Shown here piece by piece: positions 1-9,312 of a DNA stretch of 21,955 bases. Position numbers and translations under genes: made by a program. The stretch lies in NCBI GenBank assembly GCA_014621425.1, contig JAANBB010000574.1, positions 1 through 21,955 on the forward strand. The letters are read 5' to 3'. Source of the stretch: Cylindrodendrum hubeiense. Taxonomy: Eukaryota; Ascomycota; Sordariomycetes; Hypocreales; Nectriaceae. Each line of letters begins with the position of its first letter. The stretch's first letter is position 1. A model generated the notes under the pieces. The model saw only the letters and a list, made by a program, of their open reading frames with translations. It ran no database searches and was not told where the DNA came from.

Positions 1-56
1 GGGGGAGGAGACAGGAGGCCGGAGCAAGTGTTGGGGTTGGTGGAGTTTGCTCTCCA

Positions 57-115
57 AGGCGACAACAGGCAGGGCGACAACAGGGCGACAATAGGGCGAC
101 AACAAGGCGACGGCA
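57..115. repeat. 11-bp tandem array, five copies
   Basis: Copies of GGGCGACAACA start at about 57, 72, 83, 94 and 105. The last four are exactly 11 bp apart, with a 4-bp interruption after the first. Copies differ by one base, except the last, which differs at three. It is a small minisatellite with no sign of coding. Confidence 0.85.
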
Positions 116-425
116 CGGCAAGCAGCCTGGGCCTGAGTCGGATCGGGGGCCTGCCTCTGAGCGTGCTAGAACGGGACTGCACTAGACCTAGACTGCGGAC
201 GTAGTACCACCGTACTAGGAGCAAACACCCTAGGACAGCCCAGTTGACGTGTTGCAGATTCCTCTTTCTCTTTGGTTGAGGACAGGGAAGGGCACGTGCA
301 AGAGTTGATCCCAGGACGGAGGCAGGCCAGGGAGAGCGGTCGAGCGCGATGTGTGCAAACGAGGGATAATGGACGCGAGGAAGCCGGCGGTGCTGGGAGT
401 TGCGGACAAGACAAACCCATGACCC

Positions 426-455
426 CCGGGTTGGCAATCGCCGGGTTGGCAATCG
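426..455. repeat. 15-bp perfect tandem duplication
   Basis: The unit CCGGGTTGGCAATCG occurs twice back to back (426-440 and 441-455), followed by a short partial copy. Identity is perfect, so the duplication is recent or conserved. Confidence 0.9.
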
Positions 456-969
456 CCTGCTTGCCGGTGGTCCATGAAGCTATAGGATAGGACAGAACAG
501 AGCCGAGGTAGAAGGAACCAAACCTCCCGCCGCTCCTTTGATCCCCATCCCCAGGCCGCCCTTGGTCTCCCCAGGGAGCGCAGCCCGCAGCCCCAGCCCA
601 TATCAAGATGACCCCACGCGGTGAGGATAGTGTCGTGGAATCTCCGGAGCCCAGCCAAGGGCCTGGGGAGGGGGCCGGATGCCAGCGAAAACAACGTGAT
701 TGTGTCGTGGAACCGGTGCCCCAGTCGCGAGACTTGGCTGACGGGAAAACCGGCGCCGGATACGGTGGTTGGCCGTGGCATCAGCCGAGAGCGAAGCCAG
801 GGCGGGTGACTCGGCGTCTAGTCGAGATTTGCCATGGCCTCCATCGCTAGTCGACGAGATAGGTTCATGTGTTGCGCCGGCTGAATTTGATGAATCAATT
901 CCGTCAAGGGGGGTGATGGGCAGGGTAACCCAAAAGCATGTGTTTAGATGACGATGGTATTGGCAGCAA

Positions 970-1021
970 GTATCAACCACCAGTCAACGGCCAGTCAACA
1001 AGCAGTCAACCACCAGTCAAC
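970..1021. repeat. 11-bp array with CAGTCAAC core
   Basis: The core CAGTCAAC starts at 981, 992, 1003 and 1014, exactly 11 bp apart, with a weaker copy at 970. The three bases between cores vary. The period matches the array at 57-115, but the sequence is unrelated. Confidence 0.85.
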
Positions 1022-2634
1022 GCCCACTCGGGGTACACACATTCACCGACGCCTCGCCAGGTGTGTGAGCAAGTGCGCCTGTGAGTGGGAGGCCATAATA
1101 GCCTGCAGACCCAGTGTGCAGTTGGTATGCGCGAAGTGGACCGTCACGAAAGAATTGCCCGTCTCGGAAATCCGGACAATTAGCCCAAACCAAACCGACT
1201 CGTGGCGAAATCACAGGCAAGGCCAGGCGGACAATTCGACAACCACCAGACCAGCAATTAACCAGGTCTTGTGCTCCCACACATCACACAGAAACACAAC
1301 ACCCGTATACTATGTACAACAAGTCAGTCAGGAGGGGCACAAGCCATCGACGAGCATGGCTCAGACGACGGCCCGTTGAGAGCAACAAAAAAAAGATGGG
1401 GAATATAGCCGCTGTCGCTCTCTTCGCTGCAGGGCTCTTCCTGGCCTCCGAGCATCAAATCATCTGAGCGCAAGTAGGCCATAGCTCCTGGAAGGTCTCC
1501 CCTGCTAGGAAGCTCTATTTATGGGGGATGATATCAGGGAAGGGATCATCAGTGTGTTCCGTGTGTCGAACCCCTTGGACTCTGGGCGCTGCGCTGCGCT
1601 GTAATATGGCTGCGTCGACGTTTGCGCGTCGTTTTGCATCAAGTCTCTGTCTCTGTCTCAAACAGCATCCGGCCTGCAATGCTCGCCCGCTGCATGAAAC
1701 GGTCCGCGTCCTTTGCACTCTGCTAGCCTCTCGTCTCGTCTCATGGCTGCGTCGTCTCATTCTCGGCTCTGGGGAAGCACAAGCCGGAAGCTGGCCGATG
1801 GTGGCTCCAACAGCGGCCCCGACGATGCCGGAGCCATCGGGATACGCCAGAAACGACGGCCGTGATGTTGCGGATATACTATGTAGTCCTTTGATGGTTG
1901 CCGCCGCGGCTGGGGACTTGACTCAGGTTCGCCAACGCCTAGGCGCCTCAACCCCAGCGTATATTTCCCATGCCCCGGTCAAAGAGCATCCCCGACCAGC
2001 ATCAGCTTCATCGGAATCACAATTGACCACGACCCGGCTCGTGTCAAGCCCCCAGTGCCCGGGCTAAGGCAGGTCCAGGGCGGCATCTCCCATGAGCCAT
2101 GAGCCATGACGGGCACCGCTGGACTATCAGCCGGCAATTATAAGTCCAGTACGGAGTATACCCACTTCCAGCGCGACGCCACGCGCCTGTGGATCCGTCC
2201 CTCCCCCTCCTTTTTCATATTTTTGCTTTTTCCTTCGGCTGCTGGCGCTGGCTTCGCTAGCCGGCGTCTTTCAGAAGCTTTTTCAGCCTCAACCGCGATT
2301 CGATTCTCCACAAGTCAATATGAGAGTGGTGCCTTGTTGCAGCCATGGGACGACACATGGGACGACCACGGCAGACGGGCCATTGGCTGCTGCCCACTGC
2401 TGATAAGTGGCTTGAGTCTGCGACGCCGACTTGCGAGCGGCCCCCCCCTCACCAAAATGTCCCAACGGCTCGCCCCTGTTGCTCGACGATTGTGATTGTG
2501 ATTGCCGGCGCTCAGCGCTCGACGCTCGACGCCGTGCAACGGGGACAGCAAGCAGCATCGTATCAGGGAGGGGGTGAGGGCCGAGGAGGGGTGGGCGACG
2601 ATGCGCCAGCAATGACACTGCGGTGATGGGAGTG

Positions 2635-2656
2635 ACTGTGTCACTGTGTCACTGTG
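2635..2656. repeat. 8-bp tandem repeat ACTGTGTC
   Basis: Two full copies of ACTGTGTC (2635, 2643) and a third ACTGTG at 2651. This is a simple slippage repeat in gene-free DNA. Confidence 0.8.
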
Positions 2657-3012
2657 CTTCCCCAGAGAGCACGCCCTGTCATCCATTGCCCCCTACCTCA
2701 CGCCATTCCGCCGGCCGCTACGCCCGTTCGAGCCCTCGGCCCATGGCCCCACGATTGGACAGACGAACCACACGCCGTCGACCTGGTGCTTGTAGGCTCG
2801 CGGCAGCCCATCCGATCGCTTGCCTCGAGGTCAGAGTTGACACCAAGACGCACGTCTCGGGCGGGACGTGTCGCGCCCCTCCACCCCCCTGTTGCGTACC
2901 ACCCGTCTTGTGCTTGTGCTTGTGCTCATGCTCGGCTTGTGCTGCTCACAAAGCAGCCGTCCAGCCATTGTGCCCTGTAGAGTGAGGTTGTTTGTCCTGG
3001 CACGTAGTACAT

Positions 3013-3041
3013 CCCTCCCCCCCAGACCCCCAATCCCGCCC
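3013..3041 (-). other. G-quadruplex-capable tract
   Basis: The + strand carries C runs at 3013-3015, 3017-3023, 3027-3031, 3035-3037 and 3039-3041, separated by 1-3 bases. The minus strand therefore has five G runs of at least three with very short loops, a canonical G4 pattern. The nearest recognised gene starts about 700 bp to the right, so any regulatory role is unproven. Confidence 0.6.
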
Positions 3042-3633
3042 GCCGTGTTACATCGGCTGTAGCAAAGTCGGCTTGCAGCTCTTGATGTAGTAGCGTCCAG
3101 CCATGCCCAGATGCCTGAAGGTGCGAACCGCTGAGAGGCTAGAGCCCCCAAAAGGCGGCCGTCTCGGGGCCTCTCGTTTTCCCTTGCCGTTCATCGACGA
3201 CAGACATTCATGGGATGGCTCATGGATTCCCACCGGCCCTCTTCCGGATGCATCGCAGGGGCTCCCTGTCTGTCACTGGTGTGTCCCCCCACCGCATCGT
3301 TATGCCAGCGGGGGGTCTTTGGCTCAAGCTGGCTGGGGGGGCATCAGTCAATCCCATGAAAAATGGCATTGCGACGTCAACGGCCATTCGCCATCTGGAT
3401 TAGCTGTCCCAAGACGTCAGCAGTGTCCGAGTCTATGTAAAGGCGACGGCACGCACCTTGATCATGCCAGCCCGTTCCCGCCCTGGAGCTCCGCTCAGCC
3501 TGGGGATCCTTGACCTGTTGGCCGTCGGCCTTTCATCAGCGTACTACAAGAACATCGTTCGACCCTTTCCCCAGTCTAGGTCTCTCTTCGTCCTAGTCAT
3601 CGAATTCAGATCGCTTGCTGCCAGCGGGTAGTT

Positions 3634-3643
3634 CATATAAGAG
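3634..3643 (+). promoter_or_regulatory. TATA-like box of the 3742 gene
   Basis: CATATAAGAG lies about 100 bp before the ATG at 3742. The DNA between them is strongly C/T-rich (about 3645-3735), as is usual for leaders of expressed filamentous-fungal genes. Position and sequence fit a core promoter; no transcript start can be read from sequence. Confidence 0.5.
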
Positions 3644-3741
3644 CCTGTCCTCACCTCTCCAATCCACCTCGGCCATTGCCTCACATCTTCCAATTCCTCC
3701 TTGACCACGTTCCCGAACCGTCACCCTCTTCCTCCAACACA

Positions 3742-4147
3742 ATGAGCGGCGCAGGTGGCTTCTACAAGTACCGATGCAAGTACTTCTATACTCACAACTG
3801 CCCTAACTGGGTTTGGGTAAATAACGCGCCGTGCGCTTCATGTCTTGTAAGTTTGGTCATATCATGGGCCCCCGCCAAATATTTTTTTTTGCTAACGTGT
3901 GGGTGAACAGGCCGATGGGCGAGATAACGAAGAGACCCATCTACCCTCCTGGGGTCTTCCGCGAGATATTGTCGTGCCCCGCGTCCTGGATGGCATCCTG
4001 CAGTACACCCTAATGGAGCTCGTCGCTCCTTCAGAGCCGGGCGACGACTGGACGCTCAGGGATAAGTCCAATCGACCACCACCGTCAATCCCTGTGACCA
4101 GTGCGATGCCAGGTATACCGGGGATAATGTCACATCACCGGTTTTGA
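3742..4147 (+). CDS. Small Cys-containing hypothetical protein, 113 aa
   Basis: Two exons, 3742-3846 and 3911-4147. The 64-nt intron has a GTAAGT donor, a GCTAAC branch site (3891-3896) and an ACAG acceptor, and splicing is in phase 0. The ATG has A at -3 and is preceded by a TATA-like box and a C/T-rich leader. The first 35 residues are aromatic and basic, with Cys12, Cys20, Cys31 and Cys34 (C-x7-C-x10-C-x2-C) plus His18, which could hold a zinc ion or two disulfides. Trp23 and Trp25 sit between the Cys pairs. The intron falls right after this Cys module. The second exon encodes an acidic-to-neutral region with a Pro-rich tail. There is no signal peptide or membrane segment, so a cytosolic or nuclear protein is more likely than an effector. 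I recall short conserved fungal proteins with a similar N-terminus, but none with a function I can name. The gene model is well supported; the role is unknown. Confidence 0.8.
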
Positions 4148-4251
4148 GACCCAGCGAGCCCAGCGAGTCCTTGCGAGCACACAGGAACGGAACCCTCGAA
4201 GTTTCGCCGTCTGACGAGAGCTTGGGAATAATTATCAACAACGCAGGGACT

Positions 4252-4278
4252 GGGTCTGGGCACGGGTCTGGGCACGGG
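4252..4278 (+). repeat. 12-bp repeat forming an ideal G-quadruplex motif
   Basis: The unit GGGTCTGGGCAC occurs twice (4252-4263, 4264-4275), followed by a further GGG. The result is five G triplets with loops of exactly three bases (TCT, CAC, TCT, CAC). It starts 105 bp after the stop codon of the small Cys protein and on the same strand, so it probably lies in that transcript's 3' UTR. Confidence 0.8.
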
Positions 4279-4874
4279 AAAACAGAATGGATGGGCAGAT
4301 GGATGAATGACAACGACAGCGGGGGAAACCAGCAGATTGCAAGCCCTCTCGACCAGCGACTGGATGGACGCGCCATATTGGGCGTGTACAGTGTACAACT
4401 CTGTGTACAAACTCGGGGAATTCTGACGGGAAAACCGCAGCAAACATGGACGGTTGCGATTGCGACGCTAAGTATTGGATGGACCGGGAGATTGGTGGCT
4501 GGAGAACGACCACGAGCAAACAACCCCCCCAGGAGATACCCATGCGCTTTGAGTTGGCGGCTCTGGAGGACGGGGGACTCCATTTCGGACTGTTATTTTG
4601 TTGTATTTGGTACCCTTGGGATGGCCTTTTGGATTTTAGGCGCGTGTGTGTTATATTTTTTACTGGCATGGGTTGCTTCTTGCTATTTGGCGGCATGGAG
4701 CCGGGAAATTGATTTCTTGACCACTTACTTGGGTTTGATCATCATGGAGACTTTTTTTTTGGTCCGTAGAAGCCGCTTGCAGCACAGGGCAGCTCGGTTC
4801 GGTGCATGGTAGCGCATTGTAGCGCATCCGTAGTGCTGTGGCAGGCTTTTGTGACCATGACATGTGATGTGAGG

Positions 4875-4894
4875 CTCGTGGGACCTCGTGGGAC
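4875..4894. repeat. 10-bp tandem duplication
   Basis: CTCGTGGGAC is present twice in direct succession (4875 and 4885). It is intergenic, with no coding context. Confidence 0.8.
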
Positions 4895-5238
4895 CGTGGT
4901 TGTGGCGGGCTCGGCGAGTCAGTGATCGGTCCAGGGCGCACAAGATCAGGTCGAGGCATCAGATCAAGGTGCCAGGCAGGGTTCTAGGTCGCGAGATGTG
5001 GCGTGCCACACGACGGCAGCTCGCCTGATGATCCCTGAGCGTCTACTTATCAGTCGTCGTCGTGTGTCTCGGTACCTGGGTTCGTCGGACCCACCCGATG
5101 GAAGGATGGGCTGCCCAAGAGCGGCATGCGATTCATCAAGCTGGAAATGGGCAAATGACGAAGGCCACTCGCGCGATGAACGGATGGGTAGGATGAGGAT
5201 GGGGCCGCGCCAGGGAGCCACACGGCATCACCACCCAA

Positions 5239-5304
5239 AACCACCAGGGAGCCAGCAGAGAACCGCCAGGGAACCACCAAGGAACCACCAAGGAACCTCC
5301 GGCG
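5239..5304. repeat. 11-bp degenerate array, six copies
   Basis: Units of AACCACCAAGG type start at 5239, 5250, 5261, 5272, 5283 and 5294. Copies four and five are identical; the outer copies are more diverged, the usual pattern of an array growing from the middle. The exact 11-bp period means it cannot keep one amino-acid repeat in frame, which argues against coding. Confidence 0.85.
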
Positions 5305-6080
5305 ACTCCCCCGAGCCATGACCTAATCCAAAGACCGGGGCCGGACGAGCCGTTTGGCGTCTTCAAAGTCGCTGCGCCCCCCAGTTCGTCGTCTCCCTTC
5401 GCGAAGGCTGTGGTCAAACGGCCGGCTTTGCTGGAAGCGGACCAGCGTAACGGTTTCCACCACCCTGCGCCACGCGTCTGCTGGTGTGGTGCCAAACACC
5501 TGACGGGCGGGCCGCTTTGGAACCGAGCCAGTGGTGGAGGAGATGGGTAGTGCTGATGCTCGATGCTCGTGATGGAGGAGAATTGCCTGCAATTCGGAGT
5601 CGTGGTGCTACTGGTTGGTTCGGCATGGACCAGAGAGGGCCTGCCCGATTGAGGTGACAGCTGCGTGGCTGCAGCATCAACAGCAATACCTACATGGCGG
5701 GGAGCTTCGGTAACGATACAAGCGGATCAATTGCATAACAGTATTTGTTCGCACGGAAACCAGATTGCGACAATTGTCTGACGCCGGCCACGATAGCCAT
5801 AGTGGCAGTGACGGAAGGGGGTGATTGTATGGAAGTGGAAATAGACATTGGCATTGTCAGATTTGGGGATGAGAAGGACTGTCAGTCATAGAGTGAGGGC
5901 TGATGTCATCCAATCAAGCCCTGGTGGAGCACAGACTATCCCAGAGGACGAGACGGCAAGAGCAGACTAGACTAGGCTGGCATTGGAATGGATTCAATGG
6001 AAAGCCAAGGGTGGTTCCATTGACCTTTCCCGTTTGCCGTTCCCTGGTCGGGAAGTGGACGTTGACGTCGATACTTTCCG

Positions 6081-6110
6081 GCTTTGGCCAGCTTTGGCAA
6101 GCTTTAGCAA
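6081..6110. repeat. 10-bp array, three copies
   Basis: GCTTTGGCCA, GCTTTGGCAA and GCTTTAGCAA follow one another at 6081, 6091 and 6101. A related AAGCAGCAAAGCC stretch follows in the opposite orientation sense and might pair weakly with it. Confidence 0.8.
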
Positions 6111-6590
6111 GGGAAGCAGCAAAGCCAAGGCGCAAGCGCGCACTAAACTTCTATCCCGCGTCGCCGTGCCGTATTTCTAGCGGCTTCAACTGGTCAACCG
6201 GAGCCCTCGAACCATCAGGGCCAAGACGCACAAACCATGTTTTAGTGGTGGAGACGAGCGTCCGTTGCGTCGCTGTAGACGCTGCAGTCGCTGCAAGCCG
6301 CTGCACCCTCCTCTGGCCGCCCGGCTGCCGCTATTTTCACCTAGTTGGCCTGACAGGTTCCTCGCTGCAAGCCACCCGCAGCCCTCCGCCAGCCGCACCC
6401 ACGTTGCACGTTCGATGTTCCACGTTCGACACTCGCGTGTACCATCGGCCTCCGCCGTAGCCGGACCTCGCTTCCCAACTAGGCGGGCCTCGCATCGAGC
6501 GAGATCCATTTGGGGCCTGCCAGCTACTTGCTGGGAAAGAGATCGACAAACTGCCAGCCCTGTACGGAATTTCGTATTTGTTGCTGGTAA

Positions 6591-6628
6591 ACCCTTCTGG
6601 CCCCCTCTGGCCCCCTCTGGCCCCTCGG
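6591..6628. repeat. 10-bp array, unit CCCCCTCTGG
   Basis: Two identical copies (6601, 6611) are flanked by a diverged copy at 6591 and a partial one at 6621. The array opens a C-rich block that runs to about 6890. Confidence 0.85.
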
Positions 6629-6772
6629 ACCCCTCACCCGTCACATCATGAAGTACGTCTCCTCCCCTTTACCATGTATCCTTTACCCCATTCCCATCCG
6701 CAAGCCCATGCCCGCACCCATACCGCCATGCCCATTGCCAATCTGCCCGGAGCCCTGTCCTGCCCTGTCATG

Positions 6773-6796
6773 CCCTGTAATCCCTTGCCCTGCCCC
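6773..6796 (-). other. G-quadruplex-capable tract in C-rich block
   Basis: C runs at 6773-6775, 6782-6784, 6788-6790 and 6793-6796 are separated by 6, 3 and 2 bases, so the minus strand has a canonical G4 pattern. The whole block 6660-6880 is made of degenerate CCCTG/CCCAT words and could offer alternative G4 registers. Confidence 0.55.
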
Positions 6797-7399
6797 TGTC
6801 CGGGTCCCTGCCCAGAGCCCCCTGTCCGGCCCCGTCGCCCTCTGCCCTGCGCCCCGAGCACCTGCATCGTCCCATTCCCCATGGGCTTGCCCCGCCTGGC
6901 TCGCTGGTCGCTGTCTCATGGCCACCGAGCAGAAACGCAGGTGGCATGGTCCCACGGGCCACCCGTCGATTCCGTGACGCTCATTCGTTTTCCCGCCTGC
7001 TCCCGTCTGCCAGGCTGTTTTTCCAGAACAGGAATGGAACGACTTCCACCCGGGTAGCCCAGTTAAACCCAGTAAACCCAGCAAACCACCAGGTTTGCTT
7101 CTCCTGCGATGTCGGCTATCGACGCGGCACCAGCCACCGCACATGGCCTCCTGGCCTGCCCAAATTCCCCAAACCGTACCACTGCGGGCGACCGGTGAGC
7201 GGTCAACACCGCAAGTCTCCTTTTCCGGAGGGTCCCCCCCCTGGTGGTTTTGCGGTTTTACCATCACTCCAATGGAGGTATTGTAAGTGGGGAGGATGCA
7301 TTACATTTGCAATGGATAGCCAAAGGATATACGGAATGCTGCCGGGTGGATCGCAGCTTCAGCAGGTAGTACGCGGAGAGTGCCACTCCCAACTGTATG

Positions 7400-7449
7400 A
7401 TACTCGCATCCAGTGGATACTATAATACTCGCGTGCAGTGGATAACAAG
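7400..7449. repeat. 25-bp imperfect tandem duplication
   Basis: The segment 7400-7424 (ATACTCGCATCCAGTGGATA plus five bases) is repeated at 7425-7449, with two changes in its first 20 bases. It lies about 200 bp beyond the stop codon of the minus-strand App1-domain gene. Confidence 0.8.
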
Positions 7450-7661
7450 AAGAGTCAATTCGTCGTGCATAGCGTCATAGCCCTTATCCATTATCCCTGG
7501 ACAGAAGCAGGCGGTGCACTTCGGCATTTCGGCGTCTGCGAAATGACTCTCCAGCACCAATCAACATATGTCTAACAAAATCTCACGCTGTTTCATTCGT
7601 CGTTATTGGCTTCTTCTTAAAACATTGCCCCATGCTGGCTGATTAAACGAGATGATGGCTT

Positions 7662-9312
7662 TTAAACTAATAGCGCCAACAGACCAACTACCACTCCAAC
7701 AGCAACCGTCCCAAGCCTCGGCGCCACACCCCCGGAAGCCGCGTTATCATCGTCCGACAGCCCAAATGGCAACCCCTGGTAGTCAAACGTCACGTTCTGC
7801 TTGATCGAGCTGTTGTAGCAGTGGCCATTCGCAATGTCCAGGTTCCTCAGGTCGTCCGGTACCTTGAAGAACATGTACCGTTCCTGCGGAATATCCTTGA
7901 AGCCCTCCGTGTTGTACGGGAACCTGTCGCCCTCGTCCGTCGCGCTCGTGTTCCGCAGAAAGATGCACTGCACTTGTCCGGGGTAGTCCTTGTACAGCGC
8001 TGGATAGGCTTTCATGACGTCAGAGTTGCTCGTGTCGGCGACCAGCACGAAGCGGCGGTTGGGGAACGTCTGGAACACCTTGTCGAGGAGAAATCGGCGG
8101 ATCGCCAGGGTTGCTGATACGTCGGAGAAGTTGAGCGGCCGTGTGTCGAATGAGCCCAGAGGGTATGTGTCGTAGATAAACTCCATATAATTGCGCGTCC
8201 CCTGCTCTGGTGTCGTCGTCAGGTAGTGGAAATGCGTCTCCGGCAAGGACGTTGACCAATTGGCGTAGATGTCTGGCATATTTCTCCATGGGGTGAATGC
8301 CCGTGCAAACGTGTTGAGCAGCCCCTCCTTGGGTTCATAAATCTTGGTCACTCGGAGGATGTCGTCGATATCCGAAATAATTGTAATACCCTCGGTCGGT
8401 ACGAGATACGCCGTCGAGTTGCCATTGTTGTTCGTCCCTTCCGCGTATAGGTTGATGGCCTGGACCCGCGACGTCTCGTTGCCCGGCGTCAAATATCCAC
8501 CCGAGTCGCTCGTGTTGCGCAATGTCACAAACGTATCAAAGTCGCCTTCTTCGGTAGTGTTGTACGGTAACTTGATCTTCTGCGAACCTCCTTTCTACAA
8601 CCCAAGCATTAGCCACCGCGCTCACAGACATGTTACAGCAAACACCTACCGCGCTGACGACGCCGCTCCCGTCGGCAACCTGAAAGTTATTGACAAAGTC
8701 AACAGTCACGCTCTCATCGTCCTGCTGCACCACAAAGATTGATCGCGTTAGGTTACGGGCCTGGGCCTTCCCTGAGTCGGAGAGCTCGTCGACTTCCGTG
8801 TCAATAAGGAAGACGTTGGCGAGATCGTCAATCTTATCCTGGCTGACATTGGGGAGCTTGTAAACGTTTCCGTGGACTCGCACACTCCACCCGGCGTCGG
8901 TCCAATTGGCATATGGGCTGGAAACAATCACAGTCAATATTGCTACAGCCAATCGGTAGCACACATGTTCAAGCTCGACTTACGGAATGTTCAAGACCTG
9001 CGTGGGCTGCGCATCCAAGTCATCGTCTGAAATCCCAAGCGTCTTCTCGACGGCCGTGCCCGTAGGAAAGCCATGGAAGTCGAGGATGCCCGAGTTGACG
9101 AGCGACGAGATGCTGCTCGCGACGTCACTGACAATGCCCTCGACATAGGTTTCGACGTCGTCGATAATGTTGCGCTCGATAAGATCTGGGGCTGCCGTAG
9201 GCTCGGGTACCCTCACAACTATCGCCGCGGGGATCGTTGGTTCCGCAACTGGAGCTGGCGCGGGGATGGCCATGACGGCGGACACGAGGCCCAGGAATGC
9301 AGCTGTAAGCAT
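7662..9312 (-). CDS. Secreted, GPI-anchored App1-domain phosphatase-like protein, 509 aa
   Basis: Three exons: 9312-8984, 8917-8650 and 8594-7662. Introns are 66 nt (GTAAGT...CAG) and 55 nt (GTAGGT...TAG, with a GCTAAT branch site). Residues 1-16 form a signal peptide ending in VMA, followed by a Pro/Ala-rich stretch. Residues 111-270 carry the App1-type N-terminal region (NWTDAGWSVRVHGNVYK). Residues 271-450 are the conserved App1 domain (DUF2183), a HAD-like fold: ISDIDDILRVTKIY with Asp274/Asp276, FHYLTTTP at about 322-329, and FVLVADTSNSD at about 381-391. The family includes yeast App1, an Mg-dependent phosphatidate phosphatase of actin patches. Here the usual DIDDT of HAD motif I reads DIDDI (Ile278), and the later GDSG-type motif reads ADTS, so activity may differ. 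Residues about 480-509 show a small-residue stretch and a hydrophobic tail ending VVVGLLALLV, a GPI signal. Many N-glycosylation sequons agree with secretion. Family call is strong; activity and anchor are inference. Confidence 0.9.

Larger units (their letters stand above)
1..3633. other. Gene-free interval at left edge
   Basis: I recognise no gene here. The open frames on both strands (up to 179 codons, e.g. 1528-2067 +) are low-complexity, rich in Pro/Arg/Ser, overlap one another and show no family motif. The stretch holds several short tandem arrays listed separately, a run of eight C at about 2442-2449, and a C-rich tract at 3013-3041. It begins with five G. It probably contains the distal upstream DNA of the gene at 3742, and could hide a non-coding RNA that sequence alone does not reveal. 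Confidence 0.6.
4148..7661. other. Gene-free interval with repeats and C-rich tracts
   Basis: No family is recognisable in about 3.5 kb. The longest frames (4144-4812 +, 222 codons; 5903-6460 +, 185 codons) give low-complexity proteins without motifs, and other frames overlap them. The left part is probably the 3' UTR and terminator of the gene at 3742; the right end (about 7450-7661) is the 3' flank of the minus-strand App1-domain gene. The + strand is very C-rich at 6590-6890. Repeats and G4 tracts are listed separately. Confidence 0.6.

Noticed and set aside
57..1021. Possible CRISPR-like array
   Set aside because: Units are 11-15 bp with no unique spacers, and the host is a eukaryote.
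1396..1467. 23-codon hydrophobic peptide (MGNIAAVALFAAGLFLASE...)
   Set aside because: Looks like a signal or membrane segment, but it ends at once in a stop and no donor site or continuing exon could be supported.
1528..2067. 179-codon plus-strand frame with several Cys
   Set aside because: No domain, no promoter signal, and composition like the surrounding DNA.
3553..3561. GTTCGACCC resembling a tRNA T-loop
   Set aside because: The flanking five bases do not pair as a T-stem and no acceptor or anticodon arm fits. Other GTTCGA words at about 2728, 6410 and 6423 fail in the same way.
4144..4812. 222-codon plus-strand frame with Gly-His repeats and hydrophobic C-terminal half
   Set aside because: It overlaps the stop of the small Cys gene, gets its repeat from the G4 array, and has no recognisable family or clear start context. 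A membrane-like stretch alone is weak evidence.
5903..6460. 185-codon plus-strand frame with a real ATG
   Set aside because: Runs through two tandem arrays, shows low-complexity Arg/Pro/Ser content and no motif; competing frames exist on the other strand.
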